Positions 1 to 14,246 of a DNA stretch of 64,000 nt are shown in pieces. The DNA comes from Streptomyces monashensis (GTDB taxonomy: Bacteria > Actinomycetota > Actinomycetes > Streptomycetales > Streptomycetaceae). Made by a program: the position numbers and the translations under genes. Positions within the stretch are counted from its first letter, which is position 1. Each line of letters begins with the position of its first letter. The notes beneath the pieces were generated by a model. That model did no database searches and was not told the origin of the DNA. It saw nothing but the letters and a program-made list of their open reading frames with translations. The stretch is taken from positions 1 through 64,000 of the forward strand of contig NZ_MLYO01000022.1 in the NCBI RefSeq assembly GCF_001866665.1. Reading direction: 5' to 3'.

Positions 1-632
1 GCCAGCAGCGACTCCAGGTCGATGTCGGAGGCGTGCTGCGAGGACACGACGACCGTGTCCAGACGCACGGCCTTGTCACCGTCGTACTCGATGGTGACCT
101 GCGTCTTGCCGTCCGGGCGCAGGTAGGGGATCGTGCCGTTCTTGCGGACCTCGGACAGCCGCTTCGACAGGCGGTGCGCCAGGAAGACCGGCAGCGGCAT
201 CAGCGTCGGCGTCTCGTCGGACGCGTAGCCGAACATCAGGCCCTGGTCGCCCGCGCCCTGCCGGTCCAGCTCGTCGTCGTCGCCCTCGACCCGGTTCTCG
301 TAGGCCGTGTCGACGCCCTGCGCGATGTCCGGGGACTGCGCGCCGATGGACACCGACACGCCGCAGGAGGCGCCGTCGAAGCCCTTCTTGGAGGAGTCGT
401 AGCCGATCTCCAGGATCTTGTTGCGGACCAGGGTCGCGATGTCCGCGTACGCCTTGGTCGTGACCTCGCCGGCCACGTGCACCAGGCCGGTGGTGATCAG
501 CGTCTCGACGGCGACCCGGGAGGTCGGGTCCTCGCGCAGAAGCGCGTCGAGAATCGTGTCGCTGATCTGGTCAGCGATCTTGTCGGGGTGGCCCTCGGTC
601 ACGGACTCCGAGGTGAACAGGCGACGGGACAC
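1..632 (-). CDS. metK: S-adenosylmethionine synthase, N-terminal part (runs off the window)
   Basis: MetK makes S-adenosylmethionine from methionine and ATP, the cytosolic methyl donor. About 210 residues are visible. The protein opens with [20 protein letters not shown], where the GHPDK motif carries the catalytic histidine typical of the family, and continues with GEVTTKAY and [12 protein letters not shown], both classic MetK motifs. The GTG start at 632-630 is preceded by an AGGGAG ribosome binding site about 4 bases upstream. The C-terminal half lies outside the window. It is the last visible gene of the minus-strand block that begins with the pyr genes, but a hairpin separates it from coaBC, so it probably has its own promoter in 633-859. 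A TAAACT hexamer on the minus strand around 712-717 is a weak -10 candidate. No SAM riboswitch core was recognised in the leader. Confidence 0.97.
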   Translation of the reverse strand, partial: MSRRLFTSESVTEGHPDKIADQISDTILDALLREDPTSRVAVETLITTGLVHVAGEVTTKAYADIATLVRNKILEIGYDSSKKGFDGASCGVSVSIGAQSPDIAQGVDTAYENRVEGDDDELDRQGAGDQGLMFGYASDETPTLMPLPVFLAHRLSKRLSEVRKNGTIPYLRPDGKTQVTIEYDGDKAVRLDTVVVSSQHASDIDLESLL

Positions 633-859
633 AACGCTCCCTGTGGTTGCAGCGGCTGCTGGCTGATCATTTACTGTCGGCACGAGGGCTGCGCCTGATG
701 CCGACCTGGAACAGTTTATCGGTCGCACTCGGCCGATGGGCCACAGTCTCACCTCTCGGGAGCGCTGTGACCTGCGGCACGCGCATTCTGCCCAATGCCC
801 GGTGGCATTGGCCAGGGTCGCCACACACGAATCGAGGGGTGATCGAGAAGTCCTCGTGC

Positions 860-888
860 GCGCCCCCAGCGGGCGTGCGCGGGGGCGC
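860..888 (-). terminator. Hairpin after coaBC
   Basis: An 8-bp GC-only inverted repeat (860-867 with 881-888) with a 13-base loop lies 8 bases past the coaBC stop. It is a plausible terminator, without a clear U-tract. Confidence 0.5.
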
Positions 889-896
889 GCCGGGGC

Positions 897-2099
897 TCAG
901 CGCAGGCGCTCGGCGACCAGGTCCCACACGGTGTCGGCCAGGGCTTCCTTGGGTCCGTGCGGCACGGGGGTCTCGCTGCCGTCGGCGCCCAGCACGACGG
1001 CCTCGTTCTCCTCGGCGCCGAAGGTCTTGCGCTCCCCCACCTCGTTGACGACGAGCAGGTCACAGCCCTTGCGGGCCAGCTTGGTGCGGCCGTTGGCGAG
1101 GACGTCGTCGGTCTCGGCGGCGAAGCCGACGACCACCTGTCCCGGCCGGGCACGATCGGCGGAAATCTCCGCAAGAATGTCCGGATTCCGCACCAGGACG
1201 ATCGGCTCGGGCTCCTGGCCGTCCTTCTTCTTGATCTTCCCGGCGGCGTAGACGGCCGGTCGGAAGTCCGCGACGGCGGCGGCCATGACGACCGCGTCGG
1301 CGTCCGCCGCCGCCTTCACGACTGCCTCGCGCAGTTGGACCGCCGTGCCGACCGGGACGACGTCCACGCCCGCCGGGTCGGGCAGGCCGGTGTTGGCCGC
1401 GACCAGCGTGACCCGGGCGCCCCGGGCGGCGGCGGTGCGGGCGAGGGCGTAGCCCTGCTTGCCGGAGGAGCGGTTGCCGAGGAAGCGGACCGGGTCGAGG
1501 GGCTCACGGGTGCCGCCGGCCGACACGACCACGTGGCGGCCCCTCAGGTCGGGCTCGGTGACGCCCCGGGCCAGCACCCGGCGGCAGACCTCGAAGATCT
1601 CGGCCGGGTCGGGCAGCCGGCCCTTGCCGGTGTCGACGCCGGTGAGCCGGCCGACGGCGGGCTCGATGACGACGGCGCCGCGGCGGCGCAGCGTGGCCAC
1701 GTTCTCCTGGGTGGCCGGGTGCTCCCACATCTCGGTGTGCATGGCGGGCGCGAAGACGACCGGACAGCGGGCGGTCAGGAGCGTGTTGGTCAGCAGGTCG
1801 TCGGCGAGGCCGTGGGCGGCCTTGGCGAGCGTGTCGGCCGTGGCGGGCGCGACGACGACGAGGTCGGCGCCCTGGCCGATACGGACGTGCGGGACCTCGT
1901 GGACGTCGTCCCAGACCTCCGTCGAGACGGGGTTGCCCGACAGCGCGGACCAGGTGGCGGCGCCGACGAAGTGCAGCGCCGAGCCGGTGGGGACGACGCG
2001 CACGTCATGACCCGACTCCGTCAGTCTGCGCAGCAGCTCACAGGCCTTGTACGCGGCGATTCCGCCGCTGACCCCCAGAACGACCTTCGGCTTGTCCAC
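897..2099 (-). CDS. coaBC: Bifunctional phosphopantothenoylcysteine decarboxylase / phosphopantothenate-cysteine ligase
   Basis: CoaBC joins 4'-phosphopantothenate to cysteine (CoaB half, CTP-dependent) and decarboxylates the product to 4'-phosphopantetheine (CoaC half, FMN-dependent) in coenzyme A synthesis. The 400-residue length is normal for the fused enzyme. The N-terminal flavoprotein half begins LGVSGGIAAYKACELLRRL and has the substrate-clamp motif PAMHTEMW; many families have Asn where this has His. The C-terminal half has GNRSSGKQGYALA and KIKKKDG, the CoaB nucleotide and dimer motifs. The GTG start at 2099 puts the flavin-binding strand at residue 6. It lies downstream of rpoZ, separated by a strong hairpin. 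Confidence 0.96.
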   Translation of the reverse strand: MDKPKVVLGVSGGIAAYKACELLRRLTESGHDVRVVPTGSALHFVGAATWSALSGNPVSTEVWDDVHEVPHVRIGQGADLVVVAPATADTLAKAAHGLADDLLTNTLLTARCPVVFAPAMHTEMWEHPATQENVATLRRRGAVVIEPAVGRLTGVDTGKGRLPDPAEIFEVCRRVLARGVTEPDLRGRHVVVSAGGTREPLDPVRFLGNRSSGKQGYALARTAAARGARVTLVAANTGLPDPAGVDVVPVGTAVQLREAVVKAAADADAVVMAAAVADFRPAVYAAGKIKKKDGQEPEPIVLVRNPDILAEISADRARPGQVVVGFAAETDDVLANGRTKLARKGCDLLVVNEVGERKTFGAEENEAVVLGADGSETPVPHGPKEALADTVWDLVAERLR

Positions 2100-2138
2100 C
2101 GTCTCTCCCCGGCTCGGAACCTACGGGACCATCACACA

Positions 2139-2173
2139 CCACAGGCCCGGCAGCGTGACTGCCGGGCCTGTGG
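2139..2173 (-). terminator. Terminator after rpoZ
   Basis: A perfect 15-bp inverted repeat (2139-2153 with 2159-2173) with a 5-base loop lies between the rpoZ stop (2199) and the coaBC start (2099). It would end or attenuate transcription from gmk-rpoZ into coaBC. Confidence 0.75.
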
Positions 2174-2198
2174 ATAAGTCAGTCGCGATCTGAAAGCA

Positions 2199-2471
2199 CT
2201 ACTGCGCGGGGCCCTCGATGGCCTCGGACGTCAGCAGACCCGCGTTGATCTCACGCAGGGCGATCGAGAGCGGCTTCTCGTGCACGTGGGTGTCGACGAG
2301 GGGACCGACGTACTCGAGGAGACCCTCGCCCAGCTGGGAGTAGTACGCGTTGATCTGACGGGCCCGCTTGGCGGCGTAGATCACGAGGCTGTACTTCGAG
2401 TCGGTGGCCTCAAGCAACTCGTCGATCGGCGGGTTGATGATGCCCTCGGGCGCGGTGATGGAAGAGGACAC
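2199..2471 (-). CDS. rpoZ: DNA-directed RNA polymerase omega subunit
   Basis: Omega helps the beta' subunit fold and assemble into core RNA polymerase. The 90-residue protein has the family core [20 protein letters not shown] followed by KRARQIN, the conserved helix that contacts beta'. The C-terminal region [13 protein letters not shown] is also typical of actinobacterial omega. The GTG start at 2471 fits the usual N-terminus. It is 38 bases downstream of gmk, the usual gmk-rpoZ pair, and is followed by a strong terminator hairpin. Confidence 0.96.
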   Translation of the reverse strand: MSSSITAPEGIINPPIDELLEATDSKYSLVIYAAKRARQINAYYSQLGEGLLEYVGPLVDTHVHEKPLSIALREINAGLLTSEAIEGPAQ

Positions 2472-2509
2472 GCTCTACCTTCCGAAAGAGGGAAAAAGAT
2501 CGAGAACGA

Positions 2510-3067
2510 TCACACAACGTCCATCAAGGCTAGCAGCTCGCGCGCCACGTCCTCGACGGAGGTGTTGACCAAGGTCATGTCGAACTCCGGCTCGGCCGCC
2601 AACTCGGTCCTGGCCGCCTCCAGGCGGCGCTCGATGACCTCGGGCGACTCGGTGCCCCGGCCGGTCAGCCTGCGCACCAGCTCCTCCCAGGAGGGAGGAG
2701 CCAGGAACACCAGCCGGGCGTCGGACATCGACTCCCGGACCTGTCGGGCGCCCTGGAGATCGATCTCCAGCAGAACGGCCTCGCCGTTCTCCAGCCGCTC
2801 CAGCACGGCCGCGCGCGGCGTGCCGTAGCGGTTCCCGGCGAACTCGGCCCACTCCAGCAGCTCGCCGTTGGCGATCAGCTTGTCCATCTCCTCGTCGGTG
2901 ACGAAGAAGTAGTGGACTCCGTGCCGCTCGCCGGGACGGGGCTTGCGGGTGGTGGCCGACACCGAGAGCCAGACCTCGGGGTGTTCCTTGCGCATATGGG
3001 CGACGACCGTGCTCTTGCCGACCCCCGAGGGGCCGGAGAGCACGGTCAGCCGCGGACGTTCACTCAT
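2510..3067 (-). CDS. gmk: Guanylate kinase
   Basis: Gmk phosphorylates GMP to GDP with ATP in the cytosol. The 185-residue protein has the P-loop GPSGVGKST at residues 12-20, the GMP-binding [13 protein letters not shown] segment and HYFFV, and the lid-proximal [13 protein letters not shown]. The ATG at 3067 gives a short N-terminus before the first strand (RLTVLSG). It is followed by rpoZ and preceded by sIHF, an order common in actinobacteria. Its product links purine nucleotide supply to the neighbouring pyr genes and to ppGpp substrates. Confidence 0.97.
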   Translation of the reverse strand: MSERPRLTVLSGPSGVGKSTVVAHMRKEHPEVWLSVSATTRKPRPGERHGVHYFFVTDEEMDKLIANGELLEWAEFAGNRYGTPRAAVLERLENGEAVLLEIDLQGARQVRESMSDARLVFLAPPSWEELVRRLTGRGTESPEVIERRLEAARTELAAEPEFDMTLVNTSVEDVARELLALMDVV

Positions 3068-3113
3068 GCAGCGATTATTCCAGCAATCCCGGGGTGCCCG
3101 GGACGCCCGGCCT

Positions 3114-3134
3114 GCTCCCCGTGGACCGGGGAGC
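3114..3134 (-). terminator. Short hairpin between sIHF and gmk
   Basis: A 7-bp repeat GCTCCCC/GGGGAGC with a 7-base loop lies 6 bases past the sIHF stop. It is weak and may only attenuate. Confidence 0.35.
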
Positions 3135-3139
3135 CGGGC

Positions 3140-3463
3140 TCAGGAGCCGGTGCTGCCGAACTCACGCTCCAGGGAGGCGATCTGGTTGGAACCGAGACCC
3201 CGCACGCGGCGGCTCTCGGAGATGCCCAGACGCTCCATGATCTGCTTGGCGCGGACCTTGCCCACGCCGGGCAGCGACTCGAGCAGCGCGGAGACCTTCA
3301 TCTTGCCGATGACGTCGTTCTCCTGGCCCTGCTTGATCACCTCGTGCAGGGAGGCACCGGAGTGCTTGAGTCGATTCTTGACCTCGGCCCGCTCCCGGCG
3401 AGCCGCGGCGGCCTTTTCGAGCGCGGCTGCGCGCTGTTCAGGGGTAAGGGGCGGAAGAGCCAC
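3140..3463 (-). CDS. mihF: Actinobacterial integration host factor (sIHF/mIHF)
   Basis: This is a small nucleoid-associated DNA-binding protein of the actinobacterial IHF family, unrelated in fold to HU-type IHF. In Streptomyces it affects nucleoid compaction, sporulation and antibiotic production. The 107-residue protein starts with ALPPLTPEQRAAALEKA, a long N-terminal helix. It continues into the helix-two-turn-helix DNA-binding part, LLESLPGVGKVRAKQIMERL then GISESRRVRGLG. The reading frame is open 35 codons further upstream, but the GTG at 3463 is chosen because GAGGTG stands 9 bases before it and the family starts at this residue. It lies between pyrF and gmk on the same strand. The 299-bp gap upstream (3464-3762) has an unusually AT-rich patch near 3685-3725 that probably holds its promoter. 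Confidence 0.93.
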   Translation of the reverse strand: MALPPLTPEQRAAALEKAAAARRERAEVKNRLKHSGASLHEVIKQGQENDVIGKMKVSALLESLPGVGKVRAKQIMERLGISESRRVRGLGSNQIASLEREFGSTGS

Positions 3464-3762
3464 GCCTACGTCACCTCGGATGTCGAACTGTCGGATACGG
3501 ACCGGTGAGGAACCTAGTCGCCCCACACCTGGGGAGCCACGAGCAACACGCTGCCCGTTCTCCCCCACTGCCTGAAGGGCGTGGGAAGGGCCCCCACTGC
3601 TCGGAGACTAGCGGGCAAGTCCGCCAGAGTCAGCGAGAACAGCGGAAAAGTCCTGGTCAGCCTCCGTCAGGCCGGACATTTCAGACATAATGCCCCCGAT
3701 TTGAGGATGTATTCACACTCAAGTCGCCGGCCCGCCGCCTGCCCGGCCGTACACCGGAGGGC

Positions 3763-4604
3763 TCAGGAACCTGCGACGACGGCCTGAATCTCCCCGGCGA
3801 ACCGTTCCGCGGCCGCGCGCAGCGCCCCCGTGTCGGGACCGTGACGCAGAACACCCCGACTCACGTTCGGCACCACGTTGCGCAGCGCCGGGCCGAAGAC
3901 CTTCGGAAGGTCGGCCGCCGTCGCCCCCTGCGCGCCGACGCCGGGCGCGAGGAGCGGGCCGTTGATCGCGAGGTCGTACGACGACAGGTCGCCGACCGTC
4001 GCGCCGACGACCGCGCCGAAGGAGCCCAGCGGCTCCTCCCCGGCGTTCTCGGCGGCCAGGTGGGCGAGCATGGTCGCGCCCACGCTGCGGCCGTCGGCGC
4101 GCACCGCGTGCTGCACCTCGGGGCCCTCCGGGTTCGAGGTCAGCGCCAGCACGAACAGGCCGGCGCCGCTCTCGCGGGCGAGGGCCACGGCCGGGCTGAG
4201 CGAGCCGTAGCCGAGGTACGGCGAGACCGTCAGGGCGTCCGAGAACAGCGGGGCGCCCTGGTGCAGGTACGCCTCCGCGTACCCGGCCATGGTGGAGCCG
4301 ATGTCGCCGCGCTTGGCGTCCATCACGACCAGCGCGCCGGCCGCGCGCGCCTCCCGGACGACCGTCTCCAGGACGGCGACGCCGCGCGAGCCGAAGCGCT
4401 CGAAGAAGGCGCTCTGCGGCTTCATCACGGCGACCCGGTCGGCCACGGCCTCGACGACCGTGCGGCTGAACCGCTCCAGACCGGCCACGTCGTCGTTCAG
4501 ACCCCAGCCGGCGAGCAGCGAGGCGTGCGGATCGATGCCGACGCACAGCGGGCCGCGCTCGTCCATGACGCGGCGCAGCCGGGCACCGAAGGGCTCCATC
4601 GAGG

Positions 4605-4608
<4 letters not shown>
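3763..4608 (-). CDS. pyrF: Orotidine 5'-phosphate decarboxylase
   Basis: PyrF decarboxylates OMP to UMP, the last step of de novo pyrimidine synthesis. At 281 residues it belongs to the longer type-2 PyrF subfamily. The catalytic Asp-Lys array is in [20 protein letters not shown], and the substrate motifs [11 protein letters not shown] and GATVGD are present. The ATG at 4608 overlaps the pyrD stop (4605) in an ATGA, so translation is coupled to pyrD. A second in-frame ATG follows three codons later. Confidence 0.96.
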
Positions 4609-5711
<1,103 letters not shown>

Positions 5712-5742
5712 CTCGGAAAAGTCCTCGGGGGTCCTCGTACAG

Positions 5743-5770
5743 AGGGGGACACCGTTTCCGGTGTCCCCCT
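5743..5770 (-). promoter_or_regulatory. Perfect 12-bp hairpin with GAAA loop upstream of pyrD
   Basis: Positions 5743-5754 and 5759-5770 form a perfect 12-bp stem. Read on the transcribed strand, the loop is GAAA, a GNRA tetraloop. It lies 32 bases before the pyrD start, between the mobile element and pyrD. No U-tract follows, so it may be an attenuator, a processing or stability element, or a residual carB-side terminator. Confidence 0.5.
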
Positions 5771-5778
5771 CAGGGCTG

Positions 5779-6037
5779 CTAGGGGGTGTCGTTTGGATCA
5801 TCCCGGCGTCGCGGGGTCTGGCACGCACATCTGCGGCGTTGTCGTCACTCGCCGACTCCCCCACGCTCGGCTTCTCCCCCACTCTCGGCTTCGCTCGAGC
5901 GGGAGGGGCCCCCAGCGCGGGAGGGGCCCCCACCGCGTCGACTCCCTCCTCCGCCCTGCATCTGCACGCACCAGACCCCGCTCGGGTCCGCCGGTCCGCA
6001 CCGTTCGTCACGGCCGACCTGATCCAAACGACACCCC

Positions 6038-6041
<4 letters not shown>
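5779..6041. mobile_element. Miniature inverted-repeat element (MITE-like) inserted at the carB stop codon
   Basis: A perfect 22-bp terminal inverted repeat occupies 5779-5800 and 6020-6041. Each end carries GGGGGTGTCGTTTGGATCA, preceded by CTAG or TA, which could be a target duplication. The interior of about 220 bp has no convincing gene and includes C-rich and G-rich runs and a repeated GGAGGGGCCCCC block. The right-hand TA forms part of the carB TAG stop codon (6040-6038). From memory, very similar ends occur widely in Streptomyces intergenic DNA; that is recollection, not a search. The size and lack of a transposase suggest a non-autonomous element mobilised in trans by an IS5- or IS630-type transposase. 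It also fills most of the 326-bp gap between carB and pyrD. Confidence 0.75.
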
Positions 6042-9338
<3,297 letters not shown>

Positions 9339-9346
<8 letters not shown>

Positions 9347-10481
9347 GCTGGCCCTCCATCAGGGAAACGAAGCGGTCGAACAGGTAGGCGGCGTCGTGCG
9401 GGCCCGCTGCCGCTTCAGGGTGGTACTGGACGGAGAAGGCCGGCTGGTCGAGCAGCTGCAGCCCCTCCACGACGTCGTCGTTCAGGCAGACGTGCGAGAC
9501 CTCGGCGCGGCCGAACCTCGTCTCGCTGACCCGGTCGAGCGGCGCGTCCACGGCGAAGCCGTGGTTGTGCGCGGTGACCTCGACCTTGCCGGTCGTGCGG
9601 TCCTGGACCGGCTGGTTGATGCCCCGGTGGCCGTACTTCAGCTTGTAGGTGCCGAAGCCGAGGGCGCGGCCGAGGATCTGGTTGCCGAAGCAGATGCCGA
9701 ACAACGGCGTCCTGCGCTCCAGTACGGCGGTCATGAGCGCCACCGGGCCGTCGGCCGTGGCCGGGTCGCCGGGGCCGTTGGAGAAGAACACGCCGTCCGG
9801 CTCGACGGCGTAGACGTCGTCGGGCGTGGCGGTGGCGGGCAGGACGTGCACCTCGATGCCGCGCTCGGCCATGCGGTGCGGGGTCATGCCCTTGATGCCG
9901 AGGTCGATCGCGGCGACGGTGAACTTCTTCGCACCGACGGCCGGGACGACGTAGGCCTCCTTGGTGGCGACCTCTTCGTACAGCGAGGCGCCCTTCATGT
10001 GCGGCTGGGCCTGCACGCGCGCGAGGAGCTCCGCCTCGGCGGCGATCGCCGCGCCGGAGAAGACGCCTGCGCGCATCGAGCCGCGCTCGCGCAGGTGGCG
10101 GGTGAGCGCGCGGGTGTCGATGCCGGAGATGCCGACCACGCCCTGGCGCTCCAGCTCGTCGTCCAGGGAGCGCTTGGCCCGCCAGTTGGACGGCACGCGC
10201 GCGGGGTCGCGCACGACGTAGCCGGAGACCCAGATGCGGCTCGACTCGTCGTCCTCATCGTTCCAGCCCGTGTTGCCGATCTGCGGGGCGGTCGCGACGA
10301 CGATCTGGCGGTCGTACGACGGGTCGGTCAGGGTTTCCTGGTAGCCGGTCATGCCGGTGGAGAACACGGCCTCGCCGAAGGTCTCCCCCACGGCCCCGTA
10401 GGCACGGCCGCGGAAGATCCGGCCGTCCTCCAGGACGAGTACGGCGGGAACCTTGGCGGCTCCCCTGGTGGAGGTCGTCAT
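9339..10481 (-). CDS. carA: Carbamoyl-phosphate synthase small subunit
   Basis: CarA is the glutamine amidotransferase subunit that supplies ammonia to CarB. The 380-residue protein has the N-terminal CarA domain ([20 protein letters not shown]) and a class I glutamine amidotransferase domain with the nucleophile elbow [15 protein letters not shown] and the His-Glu pair in [14 protein letters not shown] longer open frame extends upstream, but the ATG at 10481 matches the family and forms an ATGA overlap with the stop of the preceding membrane-protein gene. It overlaps carB by 8 bases at its end, giving strong translational coupling and a 1:1 subunit ratio. Confidence 0.97.
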
Positions 10482-11038
10482 CGTGCGCCTTCCGTGTCGT
10501 TGATCATGTGGTTCAGGGTGTCGACCCACTCCGCGTGCTCGGCCGCCCGGTCGGAGCGGAAGCCGGAGTCGATCAGCTTGTCGCCGAGCGCCCAGGTCAC
10601 CACCAGCAGGCCGCCCTCGGGCAGGACCTTGCCGGCGATGGCCGCCTCCAGCCGGGCCCCGCGCAGTGCGGCGGTGGGGACGAAGAAGTCGGACGCTCCG
10701 GGGCGCTCCACCTCCAGGCCCGCCTCGGTCAGGGTCAGCTCGGCCCGGCTGCGGGTGCCCAGGCCGTGGGCCACGATCCGGTCCAGCCACTGCCCGGCGG
10801 TGGTGGAGCCGTGGTAGCGGCCGCTCAGCTTCAGTTTGGCCGGGCCCGTCTCCTCCGGCGCGCCGGGCGGCTCCGGAAGGTCGCTCTGGAGCGTGCCGCG
10901 CCACTTCCAGCCCTCGCGCATCAGCCAGTAGACCAGCGCGATGAACAGGACGAGTCCGACGAGCCAGCCGATGCGGGCCGGCCAGTCGGTGACGTCGGCC
11001 GACTTCCTGGCCTCGGCCAGCAGGATGAGAGGTGTCAC
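10478..11038 (-). CDS. Small PH-like membrane protein embedded in the pyr operon
   Basis: Function not established. The 186-residue protein has a single N-terminal membrane segment (about residues 20-40, [15 protein letters not shown]) followed by a roughly 145-residue cytosolic domain. That domain is predominantly beta-like and resembles bacterial PH-like domains of streptomycete 'transporter/PH domain' annotations; this is recognised by context and pattern, not a search. The GTG at 11038 overlaps the pyrC TGA (GTGA), and its own stop overlaps the carA ATG (ATGA). It is therefore translationally locked between dihydroorotase and carbamoyl-phosphate synthase. A role in membrane placement or regulation of the pyrimidine enzymes is possible but is only inference. 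Confidence 0.8.
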   Translation of the reverse strand: MTPLILLAEARKSADVTDWPARIGWLVGLVLFIALVYWLMREGWKWRGTLQSDLPEPPGAPEETGPAKLKLSGRYHGSTTAGQWLDRIVAHGLGTRSRAELTLTEAGLEVERPGASDFFVPTAALRGARLEAAIAGKVLPEGGLLVVTWALGDKLIDSGFRSDRAAEHAEWVDTLNHMINDTEGAR

Positions 11039-12321
11039 GTGAGCTTCCCGTCGACGAGCGTGGCCTTGCCCCGCAGCCACGTGTGCGTCACACGGCCCGG
11101 CAGCTCACGCCCCTGGTAGGGGGTGTTGCGGCTGCGCGAGGCGAAGCCCGCGGGGTCCACCTGACCACGGTATTCCGTGTCGACGAGGGTGAGGTTGGCG
11201 GGCTCACCGGCCGAGACGGGACGGCCGTGCCCGGTGGCCTGTCCGATCTGCGCGGGCTTGGCGGACATCCGGTCGGCGACGCCGGCCCAGTCCAGCAGGC
11301 CCGTGTCGACCATGGTCTCCTGGACCACCGACAACGCGGTCTCCAGCCCCACCATCCCCATGGCGGCCGCGGCCCACTCGCAGTCCTTGTCCTCGTGCGG
11401 GTGCGGGGCGTGGTCGGTGGCGACGATGTCGATCGTGCCGTCGGCCAGGGCCTCGCGCAGGGCGTGCACGTCCCGCTCGGTGCGCAGCGGCGGGTTGACC
11501 TTGTAGACCGGGTTGTACGTGCGGACCAGCTCGTCGGTGAGGAGGAGGTGGTGCGGGGTGACCTCGGCGGTGACGTCGATGCCGCGGGACTTGGCCCAGC
11601 GGACGATCTCGACGCTGCCGGCGGTCGACAGGTGGCAGATGTGGACGCGGGAGCCGACGTGCTCGGCGAGCAGGACGTCCCGGGCGATGATCGATTCCTC
11701 GGCCACCGCCGGCCAGCCCCCGAGCCCCAGCTCGGCGGAGACGACACCCTCGTTCATCTGGGCGCCCTCGGTGAGGCGCGGCTCCTGCGCGTGCTGGGCG
11801 ACGACCCCGCCGAAGGCCTTCACGTATTCCAGGGCGCGGCGCATGATCACGGCGTCGTCCACGCACTTGCCGTCGTCGGAGAAGACGGTGACCCCGGCGG
11901 CCGACTCGTGCATGGCGCCGAGCTCGGCGAGCTTCCTGCCCTCCAGGCCGACGGTGACGGCGCCGATGGGCTGGACGTCGCAGTAGCCGTGCTCGCGGCC
12001 GAGCCGGTAGACCTGCTCGACGACACCGGCGGTGTCGGCGACCGGGAAGGTGTTGGCCATGGCGAACACGGCCGTGTAGCCGCCGGAGGCGGCCGCGCGC
12101 GTGCCGGTCAGCACCGTCTCGGAGTCCTCGCGGCCAGGCTCGCGCAGGTGAGTGTGCAGGTCGACCAGGCCCGGCAGCAGCACCTTGCCGCCGGCCTCCA
12201 CGACCTCCGCGCCCTCGGCGGACAGGCCGGTGCCGACCGCCTCGATGACCTCGCCGTCGATCAGCACGTCCTGCGGCTCGCCGCCGAGCACCTTCGCACC
12301 ACGGATCAGGATCTTGCTCAT
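11035..12321 (-). CDS. pyrC: Dihydroorotase (class I)
   Basis: PyrC cyclises N-carbamoyl-aspartate to dihydroorotate, a reversible zinc-dependent step. The 428-residue protein has the amidohydrolase metal motif [13 protein letters not shown] near residue 57, later metal histidines in VAQHAQEP and [12 protein letters not shown], and the catalytic aspartate in [14 protein letters not shown]. The length and motifs identify the class I dihydroorotases usual in actinobacteria. The ATG at 12321 is 5 bases after the pyrB stop. The gene ends in a GTGA overlap with the PH-like gene. Confidence 0.96.
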   Translation of the reverse strand: MSKILIRGAKVLGGEPQDVLIDGEVIEAVGTGLSAEGAEVVEAGGKVLLPGLVDLHTHLREPGREDSETVLTGTRAAASGGYTAVFAMANTFPVADTAGVVEQVYRLGREHGYCDVQPIGAVTVGLEGRKLAELGAMHESAAGVTVFSDDGKCVDDAVIMRRALEYVKAFGGVVAQHAQEPRLTEGAQMNEGVVSAELGLGGWPAVAEESIIARDVLLAEHVGSRVHICHLSTAGSVEIVRWAKSRGIDVTAEVTPHHLLLTDELVRTYNPVYKVNPPLRTERDVHALREALADGTIDIVATDHAPHPHEDKDCEWAAAAMGMVGLETALSVVQETMVDTGLLDWAGVADRMSAKPAQIGQATGHGRPVSAGEPANLTLVDTEYRGQVDPAGFASRSRNTPYQGRELPGRVTHTWLRGKATLVDGKLT

Positions 12322-12326
12322 GGTTC

Positions 12327-13307
12327 TTACTTCTCCTCGGTGGTGCGGGCGTGGGTGACGGCGGGCTCGTTGCCGCCGAGCAGCAGGTACAGGACGGCCA
12401 TCCGGATCGAGACGCCGTTTGCGACCTGCTCGACGACGGTGCAGCGGTCGGAGTCGGCGACCTCGGCGGTGATCTCCATGCCGCGGACCATCGGGCCGGG
12501 GTGCATCACGATGGCGTGCTCGGGCATCCTCGCCATGCGCTCGCCGTCGAGGCCGTAGCGCCGCGAGTACTCGCGCTCGGTGGGGAAGAAGGCGGCGTTC
12601 ATCCGCTCGCGCTGGACGCGGAGCATCATCACCGCGTCGGACTTCGGCAGGACGGCGTCGAGGTCGTAGGACACCTCGCAGGGCCAGGTCTCGACGCCGA
12701 CCGGCACCAGGGTGGGCGGGGCGACCAGGGTGACCTCGGCGCCGAGGGTGTGCAGCAGGTCGACGTTGGAGCGGGCGACGCGGCTGTGCAGGACGTCGCC
12801 GACGACGGTGACGCGCTTGCCCGCGAGGTCCTTGCCGAGACCGGCGTCACGGCCGATCAGACGGCGGCGCATGGTGAACGCGTCCAGCAGGGCCTGGGTG
12901 GGGTGCTGGTGGGTGCCGTCGCCGGCGTTGATGACGGGCGCGTCGATCCAGCCGGAGTTCGCGAGGCGGTACGGGGCGCCGGAGGCGCTGTGCCGGATGA
13001 CGACGGCGTCCACGCCCATCGCCTCCAGCGTCTGCGCGGTGTCCTTGAGGGACTCGCCCTTGGAGACGCTCGAGCCCTTGGCCGCGAAGTTGATCACGTC
13101 GGCGGAGAGCCGCTTCTCGGCGGCCTCGAAGGAGATCCGGGTCCGGGTCGAGTCCTCGAAGAAGAGGTTGCAGACCGTGCGGCCGCGCAGGGTCGGCAGT
13201 TTCTTGATCGGCCGGTCGGCGACCCGGGCCATCTCCTCGGCGGTGTCGAGGATCAGGACGGCGTCGTCGCGGGTGAGGTCGGCGGCCGAGATGAGATGAC
13301 GCTGCAT
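12327..13307 (-). CDS. pyrB: Aspartate carbamoyltransferase catalytic subunit
   Basis: PyrB condenses carbamoyl phosphate with aspartate, the first committed pyrimidine step. The 326-residue protein has the carbamoyl-phosphate loop [13 protein letters not shown] near residue 50 and [13 protein letters not shown] near residue 133. It also has the SKGESLKDT segment with the mobile-loop Ser-Lys, and the C-terminal [11 protein letters not shown]. There is no pyrI-like regulatory subunit gene nearby, which fits the actinobacterial class. It lies 92 bases downstream of pyrR. Confidence 0.97.
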   Translation of the reverse strand: MQRHLISAADLTRDDAVLILDTAEEMARVADRPIKKLPTLRGRTVCNLFFEDSTRTRISFEAAEKRLSADVINFAAKGSSVSKGESLKDTAQTLEAMGVDAVVIRHSASGAPYRLANSGWIDAPVINAGDGTHQHPTQALLDAFTMRRRLIGRDAGLGKDLAGKRVTVVGDVLHSRVARSNVDLLHTLGAEVTLVAPPTLVPVGVETWPCEVSYDLDAVLPKSDAVMMLRVQRERMNAAFFPTEREYSRRYGLDGERMARMPEHAIVMHPGPMVRGMEITAEVADSDRCTVVEQVANGVSIRMAVLYLLLGGNEPAVTHARTTEEK

Positions 13308-13399
13308 CTGTCAGGCTCCGTAAGGCAGTTCAATCGGGAGGATTGGGGCAGTCGGGCGCGTGCGCGGGTACGCCGAAGCGGGCGTGCGCGCCTGACGTG

Positions 13400-14040
<641 letters not shown>

Positions 14041-14170
14041 CCATCTACCCTAGCAGGTCATGGGGAGGGCCCCGATCACCCCCTCGTTCACCCGCTTGGC
14101 CCAACAGGGTGCCGCGAGCACGGAAGAGTCGGTGTGGACCATTCGGCTTGACGCGCGAGAGTCACGCTGC

Positions 14171-14190
14171 GTAACCTCACAGTGAGTTAC
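14171..14190. promoter_or_regulatory. bldD: Palindromic candidate BldD operator upstream of bldD
   Basis: The site reads GTAACCTCACAGTGAGTTAC. It has a perfect CTCAC-A-GTGAG core (14176-14186) and flanking GTAA/TTAC arms. It lies 57 bases before the bldD start, in the bldD/pyrR divergent region. BldD is known to bind sites containing AGTGA...TCACC-type half sites and to repress its own gene, so an autoregulatory operator is the natural reading. Confidence 0.6.
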
Positions 14191-14246
14191 CAGCCGCGCG
14201 GTGGACAACCCAGTCGGCCGCGTCGACACAGTGTCCGGGGAGCTAT

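Noticed and set aside
5712..6011. 100-codon N-terminal extension of pyrD
   Set aside because: It runs through a hairpin and an inserted repeat element, and class 2 PyrD starts at the amphipathic helix encoded from 5711.
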